DNA of 64,000 nt from Mycobacterium sp. GA-2829 (GCF_001499965.1 NZ_LQIT01000034.1:124001-188000), one strand, 5' to 3'; positions 1-9,043 are shown, counted from the first letter of the stretch. The notes: generated by a model not told the origin, from the sequence alone. Program-made: numbers and translations.

Positions 1-740
1 CGGGTGTTGATGAGCGTGAACACGCGGTTCGGCCAGCCCGGCATCACCATCTGCTTACGTCCGATCGCGCGCAGTGTCTCCGACGCAGCGTCTTCGGGAT
101 CGGCGATCTGCCAGCGCGGGTAGTCGTCGAGAGCGGCACCCTGGGTATCCATCAGACCCGCGGACATCACCAGGACGTCCACGCCCGCGCGCCGCACCTC
201 ATACGACAGCACCTCGCCCAGCACGATCTGGTACGCCTTATTCGCCGCGTAGGCACCTGTATACGGCGCGGGCACAAGTCCGGCACCCGATGCGACCAGC
301 AATACCGCGCCGCGACCGCGGTCGACCATCGGGTTCACGAACAAGTGCACCAGCTGCAGGTACGCCCGTGCGTTGATGTCGATCATCGCGTTGTGCACGT
401 CCAGGGGCATGTCCAGGATCTTGGGCGTGTCCTTCGGCGTGTACATATGATTGCAGACCAGCACGTCGACGTCGACGTCGGCCACCTCGGCGGTGATACG
501 CGGGTAGACGGACAGATCGGCCAGGTCCGCGGCGATCGAGCGGACCTCGACACCGTGCCGAGACGTCAAATCCGCGGCCCTTTCCGCCAACTCCTCCCCG
601 AGGATGTCGACGAGAATGAGATTGATTCCCCTGCTGGCGATCTCGCGGGCAAACGCGAAACCCAGACCACACTCACCGGCACTACCGGTGACCAACGCCC
701 ACGACCCTGCGTATCGGTCGAGCGGATGTGACCGACTCAT
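1..740 (-). CDS. SDR family oxidoreductase, 3' end cut by window edge
   Basis: The frame is open from ATG at 740 to the window edge, so the C-terminus lies outside. The product starts MSRSHPLDRYAGSWALVTG and has a Rossmann glycine motif (TGSAGECGLGFA), an active-site Ser in a VASGAG stretch and the catalytic YAANK (YxxxK). It is therefore a classical NAD(P)-dependent short-chain dehydrogenase, of the type acting on steroid or acyl alcohols. Its ATG shares one base with the TGA of the upstream SDR (TGATG), so the two are translationally coupled. It is the last visible gene of the minus-strand operon 1-6640. The substrate cannot be read from the sequence. Confidence 0.85.
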   Translation of the reverse strand, partial: MSRSHPLDRYAGSWALVTGSAGECGLGFAFAREIASRGINLILVDILGEELAERAADLTSRHGVEVRSIAADLADLSVYPRITAEVADVDVDVLVCNHMYTPKDTPKILDMPLDVHNAMIDINARAYLQLVHLFVNPMVDRGRGAVLLVASGAGLVPAPYTGAYAANKAYQIVLGEVLSYEVRRAGVDVLVMSAGLMDTQGAALDDYPRWQIADPEDAASETLRAIGRKQMVMPGWPNRVFTLINT

Positions 741-1576
741 CACATCTCCAACAGCGCTCGGCCGTCCAGCGTGCGGATCGGACGCCCAAGCTCTTCCAGC
801 AGCGGCAGCGACTTGCAGACCCGTCCGTTGGGCCCGTCTCGATCACCGGTGACCAAGGCAAACGCCGCCTCGGCCATCGCCTCGACGGGTTCGAGAATGC
901 CCTCGCCTCCGATGGCCTCTTCGCTCATGGTGGCCTTGACGCCTTCTGTGAGAACCGCTTTCAAAGGCGCGAGAGCATTCGACACGATGGAGTCGGCGTA
1001 ATACTCGGACGCGAGCCCCTCGCTGAGCCGGTTCAGCGCTGCTTTGGAGCCGCCGTACGCGGTGCCCTGCATGTGGTACACCGGATCCGGAGGCGGCGTC
1101 GTGGGAATATCGCCCGAGAACGACGTGATGTTCAGAATCCAACCGCCGCCCCGCTCCTTCATCGCCGGAATGACGCGCTGGCACAAGTCGAACGGCGCGA
1201 AATAGTTGATAGTCGTGATCAGTCGCAGCCGTTTCTCGGAGATCTGAGTGATCGGCGCAAAGATCGACGTCGCCGCGTTGTTCACCAGTATGTCGACCGG
1301 CCCCAGGTCAGCAACCACACGCTCGAACATCTCCGCACGGGACTCCGACGACGTGAGATCCACCTGGAACGGCACCGCCCGTCCCCCGGCGGCCTCGATG
1401 TCGGCGACGGTCCCGCGCAGCGTCCCCGGAATGACGCCCTGCGCCGGCTCGTCGAGGCTGCGCGCCGCCACGGCGACCATCGCACCCTCGCAAGCCAAGC
1501 GCGTGGCTATGGCCGCGCCGATCCCCCGGCTGGCGCCGGTGACGAGGGCGACCCGCCCGTCGAGCGGCCCCGTCAT
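740..1576 (-). CDS. SDR family NAD(P)-dependent oxidoreductase
   Basis: A 278-residue short-chain dehydrogenase. The N-terminus holds the cofactor motif TGASRGIG, the middle has NNAAT, and the active site reads LNITSFSG followed by YGGSK, giving Ser-Tyr-Lys. The insert between Ser and Tyr (DIPTTPPPDPVYHMQG) is longer than usual. I chose ATG 1576 over an open extension to 1627 because MTGPLDGRVALVTG is a typical SDR N-terminus and the ATG overlaps the upstream TGA (ATGA). It is co-translated with the NTF2-like gene before it and the second SDR after it. Two SDRs in one operon suggest successive alcohol/ketone steps on one substrate (inference). Confidence 0.88.
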   Translation of the reverse strand: MTGPLDGRVALVTGASRGIGAAIATRLACEGAMVAVAARSLDEPAQGVIPGTLRGTVADIEAAGGRAVPFQVDLTSSESRAEMFERVVADLGPVDILVNNAATSIFAPITQISEKRLRLITTINYFAPFDLCQRVIPAMKERGGGWILNITSFSGDIPTTPPPDPVYHMQGTAYGGSKAALNRLSEGLASEYYADSIVSNALAPLKAVLTEGVKATMSEEAIGGEGILEPVEAMAEAAFALVTGDRDGPNGRVCKSLPLLEELGRPIRTLDGRALLEM

Positions 1577-2181
1577 GCCAGCGGCTTCTGCGTGACGAAG
1601 CGTCCCTCGGCCACCGGCGGCGGCCACAACGTCGAGGGCAGGTCGGCGTAGCGGAAGTGCTTGGGCATCTCCATGCTCGGAATACTGATCCGGTCCATGA
1701 ACGGCTTCGGCGCCTTCCCCGACTTGACGATCTCCATGAAGGTGTGCGCGGTAGATCCCAAGTCGAACCAGTCACGCTGCCAACCGATTCGGAGCTCGCC
1801 GTCGGTATCTCGCACGACTCCGAGCCAGCTCCCCCCGATCCCGCGGATCTCGTACTCGTTGCCGTCCTCGTCGGGCAATCCGGACAACTGCTTCCAGAAC
1901 CCGACGACCATCCCGTTCTCCTCGTCCATAACGGTGGCCATGTAGTCGTAGTGCCACCCGTCGAGGCCCGCCATCTCGGTGCCCAGCGCGAACTCGCGGA
2001 TCTCCTCGCGGCCCATGGCCATGAAGTGCTCGTCTGGCGTGAACATCCAGCCGTACGTGGCGTCCAGTGCGTAGCAGTCGGCCAGTGGACCCCAGTCCTT
2101 GGTGCGCTCGGCCACCCGGTTCACCTCGAGCCAATTGGCCCAGAACTCCTTGAGTTCAGCGCGCGTGACGTTGTCGCTCAC
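1573..2181 (-). CDS. NTF2/SnoaL-like protein
   Basis: A protein of about 202 residues. The first half (ELKEFWANWLEVNRVAE ... CYALDATYGWMFTPDEHFMAMGREEIREFA) matches the cone-shaped NTF2/SnoaL fold used by ketosteroid-isomerase-type enzymes and small ligand-binding proteins. Trp, Phe and Tyr are abundant, as expected for a hydrophobic pocket. GTG 2181 (VSDNVTRAEL) is preferred because a GGAAGGAAA Shine-Dalgarno lies just upstream; ATG 2196 in the same frame is the alternative. The 3' end overlaps the next SDR by ATGA. A role as isomerase, dehydratase or binding protein in the operon's pathway is inference. Confidence 0.75.
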   Translation of the reverse strand: MSDNVTRAELKEFWANWLEVNRVAERTKDWGPLADCYALDATYGWMFTPDEHFMAMGREEIREFALGTEMAGLDGWHYDYMATVMDEENGMVVGFWKQLSGLPDEDGNEYEIRGIGGSWLGVVRDTDGELRIGWQRDWFDLGSTAHTFMEIVKSGKAPKPFMDRISIPSMEMPKHFRYADLPSTLWPPPVAEGRFVTQKPLA

Positions 2182-2207
2182 ACGGTTTCCTTCCATCGGT
2201 GTGACGT

Positions 2208-3539
2208 TCAGTACTGGCGGTAGCGCCGTTGTACGTGGTCTTGGCGAACCCGGATTTGCTCGCGTCGTTGCTGCGGGGAAACGCGCGCTGAAGCCGCCAC
2301 GTGGTCGCCGACGTCGGTCACCCGAACCACGCGCGCGGAAACCGTCGGGAGCCGTTCGGCCGGCTCGGGATATGTCCACCGCATGGCCATGAATCCGCGT
2401 CGGAGCCGCGTCGTGTCAACCCAATTGGCCACGCCGGGATCACGATGTGCGATCACGTAGCGGTAGTGACCGTCGTCGTCAGGGACCGCCTGAGTCCCGT
2501 TGAGACTACTCACGTGGTTGGCGAAGTCGTGCGACTCACCCCACACATTGGACAGGTGGAACCCCATGTACGCGGGAGGCTCGAACACCTCAACATCGAT
2601 AACCAGCGCCTCATCCTCTGCGAGGTCGTAGATGCCGCCCGCGTAGACGTTGGTGCTCTGGCCGCCGCCGGTGGCCAGCGAGGCCCCCGCGGGGGCGTTG
2701 AAACCGTTGCGCGGCATAGAACCGTCACCGGCGCCGTGGGCTTGCAGTACGACGTCGTAGAACTTGTTCCAGAAGCGTATCTGGTTGTCGACGATCTCAC
2801 CGATGCGGTGCATCGCCGTGACGGCGGCGGCCGGATTGAGGGCCGGCGGATGCTCACCGACCTTGTCCAAGCGGTGAATCGACAACTCGGGCGACTCCTC
2901 GCGTTCCCAGTCGTGGAACAGGAACCGGACCGCGACGTATTCGGCGTAATAGGTGTTCCCGCTGCGCCTCGAAACTCGTCTCGTGGCAATGAAGTTGCCG
3001 GTGTAGTCGGCAGGACGCTCCGGTGCGAGCAAGATCGCGACGGTCCCGTCCTCGGCGACGTCGAGGTCGCTGGAGTCGAGCGTGCCGGTGTTGCCACGCA
3101 CGCCGGGCTGCAACTCGGCGAGGTCGCCGCTGTCACCGGCGTAGCCGGTGTGCGCCTCGATGATCACGTACTGCGGTGCGATCGGCCCCGACACGGCCCG
3201 CGCGCCCCGGCGCCAGTGCGTCGTGTCGGCCACGCCGCCGGCGATGACATGCGTGTACCGCCCGTTGATCGGCGTCGACAGGTACATCGCGTCCGAGTTG
3301 TCGATCGTGGCCTTGTCGAGCAGGTGAATGCTGCGCCGGAAGTACGGGAACTCGGGATTGCCGTGGAACGCCCGCTCGATAGCGGAGTGCACGAACCCGA
3401 GCAGATAGCGATAGCCCTCGGCGGTCTCGCGCGGATCGAGATTCGGCGGGGCGTGTAGCTCGCGGGATTCCAGTGCCTCCCGCGCCCTGCCGAGCTGATC
3501 GAGCATCGCGTCCCACGCGGCGCGTAGTTCGTCAGGCAC
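2208..3539 (-). CDS. DUF1214-type domain protein
   Basis: A protein of 443 residues beginning at GTG 3539 (VPDELRAAWDAML), which overlaps the sulfotransferase stop by 8 bp; the open frame extends to 3773 but only as out-of-frame shadow of that gene. The C-terminal part (RYVIAHRDPGVANWVDTT ... GFMAMRW) has the DPG-x-NW-D-T spacing I associate with DUF1214. No catalytic motif is visible and no membrane segment is evident. In mycobacteria such proteins often sit beside sulfotransferases, as here. Function unknown; the tight coupling suggests it works with the sulfotransferase. Confidence 0.65.
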   Translation of the reverse strand: MPDELRAAWDAMLDQLGRAREALESRELHAPPNLDPRETAEGYRYLLGFVHSAIERAFHGNPEFPYFRRSIHLLDKATIDNSDAMYLSTPINGRYTHVIAGGVADTTHWRRGARAVSGPIAPQYVIIEAHTGYAGDSGDLAELQPGVRGNTGTLDSSDLDVAEDGTVAILLAPERPADYTGNFIATRRVSRRSGNTYYAEYVAVRFLFHDWEREESPELSIHRLDKVGEHPPALNPAAAVTAMHRIGEIVDNQIRFWNKFYDVVLQAHGAGDGSMPRNGFNAPAGASLATGGGQSTNVYAGGIYDLAEDEALVIDVEVFEPPAYMGFHLSNVWGESHDFANHVSSLNGTQAVPDDDGHYRYVIAHRDPGVANWVDTTRLRRGFMAMRWTYPEPAERLPTVSARVVRVTDVGDHVAASARVSPQQRREQIRVRQDHVQRRYRQY

Positions 3540-4671
3540 GATCGGTCTCCCATTCGAAGCGGTCGAACAGCGGTGCCAGATGGGTGCGGATTCCATCTCC
3601 CTCGAGCCCGAACTCCTCGAGGCTGTAGCTGTGTCCGGATCGGTACTCGCGACCCGTCTCGGCCGCCAACGCCGTGTCCAGTTCCGGGACCATGGTGACG
3701 CCGATCTCGGCGTACGCGCGCCGAACGGTGCCCGCGGGGTCCGTGACGAGGTCTCGGTAGTCGATGACGGCACTGGGCACCTCCGGATGTGCTTCGAGGA
3801 CGTCCAGCGGGTGCATGTAGTAGTGGTACGACGATTCCACGAACGACTGGAACGACCTGTGCATATCCTCCTCCGATCGTTTGCGCGCCGACCAGGCGAA
3901 CTGCATGAGCTTGAGGAAGCTCGGGATCGTCTCGTGCGGGTTGCGCACCGGCACGACGAAGCGGGCGTCGGGGAACACTTCGATGAGGCTCTCGACCCGG
4001 CCGCAGTGGATCGGCGCCTTCGACAGGTGCATGTCGGCTCCGTTGAGCACCAGCTGTCGGCGCACGCACTCCCGGTAGAACCGCATGACGCGTCGCCGTT
4101 TTCGGGCCGGCCACCGGTCGTCGACGTAATAGAAGTCCAAGTCGTCGACGTAGGGGTACTGCACGACCCAGAACCCGGACGCGGCCGACATCGTGAGGAG
4201 GAACTCGTCCTCCTCGGCTGCGAACAGGCCCGATTCGTGCACGCTGTTGCTCCTGCTGAACAGCCGCTCGTCGAGGGCGTCGATGCGCCGACGCAGCCGC
4301 CCCCCGAACCGCTCGTCCCACCTCAGCACGGTCCGCAGCACCTTCTTCTCGATGAGCGAGGGGAAGAACATCTCCCACAGCAGCACGTACGAGGCCCGCG
4401 GGTCGTTGGCCATCATGCGGTGCAGATACGTGGTGCCGCTGCGGGCATGGCCCACGACGAAGATCGGACTGCGAATCTCCTTGCGCCGTGACGCTGGAAA
4501 CACCAACGGGTCGAGCGCGAACGTCACGGTGTGCAGCACGGCGAACAAGGGAACCACCACGCACAGCGTCCGATACGAGTGGCGGCGACGCGCCGGTTCC
4601 TGCTCACGACGGACCAGTCGGATCATGGTCCACCACGTCCGAAAATCGAAGTAGAAGACGTTGTCCATCAC
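3532..4671 (-). CDS. Sulfotransferase family protein
   Basis: A protein of about 379 residues. The PAPS 5'-phosphosulfate loop is clear near residue 74 (VVGHARSGTTYLHRM), and a 3'-phosphate-binding region (FVVPVRNPHETIPSFLKLM) follows in the middle, so this is a PAPS-dependent sulfotransferase of the mycobacterial Stf type. The N-terminus contains a hydrophobic segment (TLCVVVPLFAVLHTVTFAL) that may associate with the membrane. The start is GTG 4671 or ATG 4668; both overlap the upstream TGA. The acceptor is unknown; mycobacterial relatives sulfate lipids, trehalose and sterol-like alcohols. A decayed second sulfotransferase lies at 50.4-51.2 kb. Confidence 0.85.
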   Translation of the reverse strand: MMDNVFYFDFRTWWTMIRLVRREQEPARRRHSYRTLCVVVPLFAVLHTVTFALDPLVFPASRRKEIRSPIFVVGHARSGTTYLHRMMANDPRASYVLLWEMFFPSLIEKKVLRTVLRWDERFGGRLRRRIDALDERLFSRSNSVHESGLFAAEEDEFLLTMSAASGFWVVQYPYVDDLDFYYVDDRWPARKRRRVMRFYRECVRRQLVLNGADMHLSKAPIHCGRVESLIEVFPDARFVVPVRNPHETIPSFLKLMQFAWSARKRSEEDMHRSFQSFVESSYHYYMHPLDVLEAHPEVPSAVIDYRDLVTDPAGTVRRAYAEIGVTMVPELDTALAAETGREYRSGHSYSLEEFGLEGDGIRTHLAPLFDRFEWETDRA

Positions 4672-5552
4672 GGGTTCACCTTGCTGATCACCTCATCGGC
4701 GAAACGCTCAAGCCGCGCGATCTTGCCCTCGATCGGCTGCGTGTCCTCGCCCTCGATGTACGGATTGCGGAAGCCGATCACCACATCTGTCACGCCCCTG
4801 TCCTCGAGTCGCCGGCAACCGTCGACCGAGCGCGCGTCCGGGGTGACCGCGTGAATCTCGAAAGGCTGGTCCGCCCTTCCCCGTTCAGCGCGTATCGCGT
4901 GCAACTTGCCGATCATCGCGTCGAGAAGGTCGTTGGGACCGCCGGCGTGCATCCATCCGTCACCCTTGGTCACCGCCCTTCGCAGGGCCGACTCCGAGTG
5001 CCCGCCGATCAGCAATGGAACCGGCTGCGTGGGAACGGGACAGAGCTTGAACGACGGAACGTCGTAGAAGCGACCGTGATACTCGAAGAACTCGCCGGAC
5101 TCCAACCCACGGAACACGTCGATGGCCTCGTCCATCCGGGCGCCCTTGTGGGCCGGATCCACACCGGCCATCAGATAGTCGTCCGGGAACGGACTCGTGC
5201 CGATCCCGATGCCGAGCCCCAACCGGTTACCGGTCAGCTTCGCGACCGAGAACGCCTGCTTCGCGGCCCACACCGGCGCACGCAGCGGGAACTTCACCAC
5301 GAATGTGTTGAACCGGATGCGCTCGGTGATCGCCCCCAGATGTGCTGCCAGAACGAAAGGTTCGATGAACTCCTTCCCCTCCAGGAAGCTGCGGTCGCCA
5401 TCGGCGGTGTAGGGATACACGGCATCCGAATGCTCGGGATAACCGATTGAATCGGGAATCGTGAAGCCCTCGTAGCCCGCCGCCTCCGCGGCCACGGCTA
5501 AGCGCGGCAGGTACTCCGAGCGCGTCATGGTGTCGCTGAAGGTGAACCTCAT
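4668..5552 (-). CDS. LLM-class F420-dependent oxidoreductase
   Basis: A 294-residue luciferase-like (TIM-barrel) protein. Visible family blocks are GLGIGIGTSPFPDDY, EYHGRFYDVPSFKLCP, VPLLIGGHSESALRRA and GDGWMHAGG. In mycobacteria this class generally uses coenzyme F420 rather than FMN. ATG 5552 (MRFTFSD) is chosen because it shares a base with the TGA of the preceding gene (TGATG); an upstream extension to 5615 would be noise. It is the second gene of the operon after the DapB-like dehydrogenase, so it probably performs a hydride-transfer step in the same pathway. Confidence 0.82.
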   Translation of the reverse strand: MRFTFSDTMTRSEYLPRLAVAAEAAGYEGFTIPDSIGYPEHSDAVYPYTADGDRSFLEGKEFIEPFVLAAHLGAITERIRFNTFVVKFPLRAPVWAAKQAFSVAKLTGNRLGLGIGIGTSPFPDDYLMAGVDPAHKGARMDEAIDVFRGLESGEFFEYHGRFYDVPSFKLCPVPTQPVPLLIGGHSESALRRAVTKGDGWMHAGGPNDLLDAMIGKLHAIRAERGRADQPFEIHAVTPDARSVDGCRRLEDRGVTDVVIGFRNPYIEGEDTQPIEGKIARLERFADEVISKVNP

Positions 5553-6640
5553 CAGTCCGCCATCTCGAAACTCCCCGCGAGCGCCCGCAGCGGAAGGTCG
5601 GCACCGGTGATGCATCCGGGACGAGCCTCGACGACGGCCCGAATCGAGTTCAGCGCAGGCAGTCCCGTGACGGTCATCCCCACGGATGCGAGCGCTTCCG
5701 GCGACGAGAAGTCGGTGCCGGGCCGCGGCAGGATGAGGTGCTTGCTGTAGATCGCCGGATCGGCGTCGATCTTGGTGATGTAGCAGCCTCGGATCTTGAT
5801 CTCGGGATCAGTCTTCGGACTCATGGCGAGTTCGATCACCGACTCGATCCGCGGTGCTCCGTTGACCTTCCCGATGTACTTCAGTCGGCAAGCGCCCAAC
5901 GACCCCTTCGGCAGGAACCACCAGCCCAAGTCGATGCTCTCCGTGCACGCACCCAGCTCGTAAACGAACTCGGGCGGCCCGTCGAGTTCGACGCCGAAGC
6001 AGTCGGCCAGCAGGTACACACCGTAGGCGTAGACGCGAGTGCCGATCTCCAGCATCCCCGGTAGTTCCGGGTCGTCCAGCGGGCGCGCGAATCCGCAGTT
6101 CTCCCAGCATCCTACGGAGTAATGGCATGACGCGTCCGTCGACTCGGTGACGCTGACGTACTTGATCTCGGCGGTGTCACAGCTGTGGATGACACTGAGA
6201 ATATGGCACAAGCCGGGGTTCATCCCGGTGCCGTAGAAGGTCGATCCGCCCCGCTGGCAGGCGTCTTCGAGCACCTCGCGCTCCGAACGTCCCGACGGGT
6301 GCGAATTGTTCTGTTCGCGGTGGTGCCCGGTGATCCAGTCCGCCGTGGTCACGATGGTGAGTCCCGCGCTCAGCACTCGCTCGTAGAGGTCGAGATCGGG
6401 GAACACGCCGTGGAACGTGACGACATCCGGTGCGGCCGCGATGATCTCGTCGATCGTTTCGGTCGCCGTCACCCCGACAGGCGGCAAGCCCGCGATCTCG
6501 CCCGCATCCCTGGCGATCTTCTCCGGGCTGTAGTAGTGCAATCCGATGAGTTCGAGATCAGCATGGTCTCGAATGCGTCCGATCATCTCGGATCCGACAT
6601 TGCCGGTGGCTACCGGAAACACCCGAATCGGCTCCCTCAT
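5552..6640 (-). CDS. NAD(P)H-dependent DapB-like dehydrogenase
   Basis: A 362-residue protein, first gene of the minus-strand operon. The N-terminus REPIRVFPVATGNVGSEMIG is a Rossmann fold of the type in dihydrodipicolinate-reductase-like proteins, usually annotated as NAD(P)H-dependent amine dehydrogenase family. A GTGMNPGLCHILS block follows near residue 150. Such proteins are common next to LLM oxidoreductases and SDRs in mycobacterial lipid and steroid clusters, and most are uncharacterised. ATG 6640 (MREPIRV) is preferred to 6676 because the Rossmann strand begins at once. The operon promoter should lie within the next 100 bp upstream; no convincing operator was seen there. Confidence 0.72.
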   Translation of the reverse strand: MREPIRVFPVATGNVGSEMIGRIRDHADLELIGLHYYSPEKIARDAGEIAGLPPVGVTATETIDEIIAAAPDVVTFHGVFPDLDLYERVLSAGLTIVTTADWITGHHREQNNSHPSGRSEREVLEDACQRGGSTFYGTGMNPGLCHILSVIHSCDTAEIKYVSVTESTDASCHYSVGCWENCGFARPLDDPELPGMLEIGTRVYAYGVYLLADCFGVELDGPPEFVYELGACTESIDLGWWFLPKGSLGACRLKYIGKVNGAPRIESVIELAMSPKTDPEIKIRGCYITKIDADPAIYSKHLILPRPGTDFSSPEALASVGMTVTGLPALNSIRAVVEARPGCITGADLPLRALAGSFEMAD

Positions 6641-6728
6641 CGCTATTCCTTGTCGTCCACGTGTGTCTCGCGTCATCGCTCAGCGAGCCGATACCTGCCA
6701 CTTGGGGACCATCCGCGCGCTGGTCGAC

Positions 6729-6856
6729 CTAGCCGCATCTGATATCCGCGACGACGACAGCCGCACCCTCCTGCGCTCTTCTCCGTGCGGTCGCCGCGCC
6801 GATGCCGCTACCCGCACCGGTGACGTGGCCACCTCGTCCGTGAGTCGATCCGTCAT
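6729..6856 (-). pseudogene. SDR N-terminal fragment, frameshifted
   Basis: From ATG 6856 the frame reads MTDRLTDEVA, then a one-base loss near 6826 throws the continuation into another frame, which reads VTGAGSGIGAATARR followed by AVVVADI, the classical SDR cofactor motif. A stop follows at 6729 and no YxxxK region remains. This is about 45 codons of a gene that would normally have about 250. It begins 9 bp after the stop of the next relic and belongs to the decay zone 6.7-9.7 kb. An SDR next to cyp51 is the normal mycobacterial arrangement, so it may be that SDR. Confidence 0.6.
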
Positions 6857-6865
6857 GCCGACCCC

Positions 6866-7800
6866 TCACAGCACCGTCAACGGGATCGATCGACGCTCTA
6901 TGAAGCTCCACATCGAGCCGCTTCCGAACTTCGCCAACGTGATCTCCTTCGACTCCGGCGCCGGTTCGTGTCCGTCGGTGATCCGGGCAGTCCACCGGTC
7001 GTGGTCACCGACCACGTCGACATCAAGGGTGGGACTGACCGCGCGGACGATCGCCTGAAGTGGGCGGACTTCCTCCGGGACGACGAGGGAGATCCACGCT
7101 GAATCCTCATGGGCCGGCGACGGCGTCACGGAGACGGTGTGGTGCCCGAACGTCGCCGTCACGTAGGCCGCCGGATTCAGCAGGGGGTGCAGTTCCAGAA
7201 CGCGCATCGCGCCTTCGGCGTCGGGCTTCACGCCGAGTGCGTCCCGCAGGCGCTCAGCGGCGAATGCACTCCACCCGGTCAGCTGGGCAGTGAACATGGA
7301 ACGTGCCTTCGGCGATTCACAGCGCAGTTGCGCCCGAAGATAGCCCAGTGCCAGCAGATGCATCTCGACGCACATCTCGTCCGCGAGACGGACTAGCGCG
7401 GAGTGTGAGAATACTCGGAAATCGATGTCGCCCCGGAGATCACCCGTGTAGTTGCCTCGGCCGTCCTGCGTGCGGTCGATCAGCTCGAGTTCCAAGGTCG
7501 CGATGCGGGTTCGACGCATCTCCTCCAGCCCGCCCGGTTTTGCAACTTCCGGGTGTTCGTCGTCGATGGTCGCGGTCCACGCGCAGTAGGGATGGCGATT
7601 GGACGGCACGCGAGGCAGCCGGTGAATCGGTCGCACGTGGGCGCGCCGATTGGTCGCACTGGCCGTCGCGTCGAAAGTCGGGTCTTCGATCGTGTGACAC
7701 ATGCCGTGCACGTAGTCCTCACCCATCGGCTCGAGATCGACGAGCGCGCCGCAGTGGTCGAGCCGGAACTCACCGTGGTATTTGTTGTCGACGGGCCGAA
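6866..7800 (-). pseudogene. C-terminal part of an unknown protein, fused to the cyp51 relic
   Basis: About 310 codons open from the cyp51 junction to TGA 6866. The start (VDNKYHGEFRLDHCGALVD, MGEDYVHGMCHTIEDPTFDA) and the remainder (LELELIDRTQDGRGNYTGD, MHLLALGYLRAQLRC) read like a genuine conserved soluble protein with His and Cys residues that could bind a ligand, but I cannot name the family. There is no start codon of its own, and the frame is continuous with downstream-shifted cyp51 codons, so the 5' part of the gene has been lost at a deletion junction near 7800. It could still be translated as part of a chimera starting at 8419. Confidence 0.5.
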
Positions 7801-8419
7801 TCCTCGACCAATTCGACCAGCTTCGTTCGCGATGCGTCGCGGACCTGGAAGCTTTCGATCGGGAGATAGGGGTCGACAGAGCAAAGCGGATCGGTGCCGC
7901 GCTCCAGACCGTGGTAGTACTCGGCGAAACGATCGTCGATCTCGTCGCGGAACTTCTGCCCGATGAGGCACGCGGTCGCGTGCAGATCGTCAAGTCGGCG
8001 AAGAAGTCGGGCAGGTTGATCTCGCCGGCATCGCCCCGGTCGGCCGTCATCGTGCGTACTTCGGCCTCGATGCGGGCGGCGTGCCCCTTCATCTGCTCGC
8101 CGCGCAGCGCGGAGTTGTGCAGCATCTCCTTGCGCCGCTCACGGCTGGCGTCGAACACCACGCCCTCGCCGAAGATCGGCGTCATGAACGGGTAGGCCTC
8201 GGCTTGATTAAGATCCTCATCGGTTGAGCGGAAGAAGAACTCGTTGGCCTCGGCCCCGGTGAGCAGGATGACGTCCCTGTCTGCGAGTCGGAACATGCCG
8301 ACTTCACCACACTCGTAGCGGACGCGCTGCATCAGCCCGAGTGGGTCGGTGCGGAGCTCCTCGAGATGACCGAGTTCCTCCTCGCCGCCGGACACCCGTG
8401 GGACTGCTGCACTGGTCAT
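7801..8419 (-). pseudogene. cyp51: cyp51 (sterol 14-alpha-demethylase) N-terminal fragment
   Basis: From ATG 8419 the product MTSAAVPRVSGGEEELGHLE, then AYPFMTPIFGEGVVFDAS, ERRKEMLHNSALRGEQMKGH is unmistakably the N-terminal region of mycobacterial CYP51. A one-base deletion near 7980 breaks the frame after DLTICT; the next frame continues ACLIGQKFRDEIDDRF, LERGTDPL, VDPYLPIESF up to LVELVED near 7802. Homology then stops. The I-helix, ExxR and haem cysteine regions are gone, so no functional P450 can be made. The ATG overlaps the TetR stop (ATGA). Confidence 0.85.
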
Positions 8420-9036
8420 TGCGGGTCCCCGGTGGTTATCACCGACGGCCGCCTGCAGAGAACCATGGAAACGGCGTCGTTTAATTGCTCGGCGACCTGG
8501 AGGTAGCCCCCTGCCGATGATCGCGCGTGCATCATCGCGCCGCTGAACAACAGGTGCAGCGTCGTCGTGACGGCCGGCGGATATCCGGGTCCGAGAGAAG
8601 CTGCGATTCGTCGACTCACCTCCGAGGCGATGTGGACCCGGACCTCGTTCACCGCGACGTTGTCGGCCATCAGCGCGATGGTGCACGCGTCGGCGAGGTG
8701 CGGACGGTCCGCGATCAGCAGTGCCAATTCGCGCAGTTGCGCCTTCACGCGGGCTTCGGCCGACTCGTTGACGTCCGTGAACACCGCCGCTTCGCGCACC
8801 AACCGGAGGTAGACCTCGGCGATCAGTGCGTCCTTCGACGGAAAGTAGGTGTAGGCGGTCGTCGGCGAGACCGCCGCCCGCGCGGCGACCGAACGAACGG
8901 TCAATTCGCCGTAGCTCGATTCGCTCAACTCCTCGATCGCCGCGGCGACCAACTTGCGCATGCTCCGCTCAGATCTCACGTTGCGACGCCGTGGCGTGAC
9001 CGGCGCTGCCGGTTCACGCACCTCGTTTCCGGACAC
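8416..9036 (-). CDS. TetR/AcrR family regulator
   Basis: A 206-residue TetR-type repressor. The DNA-binding helix-turn-helix is visible at about residues 26-75 (RSERSMRKLVAAAIEEL, LTVRSVAARAAVSPTTAYTYF, SKDALIAEVY); the C-terminal ligand domain is divergent. It starts at GTG 9036, inside a palindromic ACACGTGT, and its stop overlaps the ATG of the cyp51 relic. In M. tuberculosis a regulator of this type (Rv0767c) heads the cyp123/Rv0765c/cyp51 cluster, so this gene is probably the surviving regulator of a decayed cyp51 locus (inference from remembered gene order). Confidence 0.82.
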   Translation of the reverse strand: MSGNEVREPAAPVTPRRRNVRSERSMRKLVAAAIEELSESSYGELTVRSVAARAAVSPTTAYTYFPSKDALIAEVYLRLVREAAVFTDVNESAEARVKAQLRELALLIADRPHLADACTIALMADNVAVNEVRVHIASEVSRRIAASLGPGYPPAVTTTLHLLFSGAMMHARSSAGGYLQVAEQLNDAVSMVLCRRPSVITTGDPQ

Positions 9037-9043
9037 GTGTTCA
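9030..9043. promoter_or_regulatory. Candidate TetR operator arm 1
   Basis: The 14-mer CGGACACGTGTTCA contains the palindrome ACACGTGT and overlaps the GTG start of the TetR gene. Its exact reverse complement occurs at 9173-9186, upstream of the same gene. Autoregulation by the adjacent TetR protein is inference. Confidence 0.45.

Noticed and set aside
6866..8686. A single 606-residue protein
   Set aside because: The first 89 codons are shadow of the TetR gene, and the remainder is a cyp51 fragment, a shifted stretch and an unrelated C-terminus.
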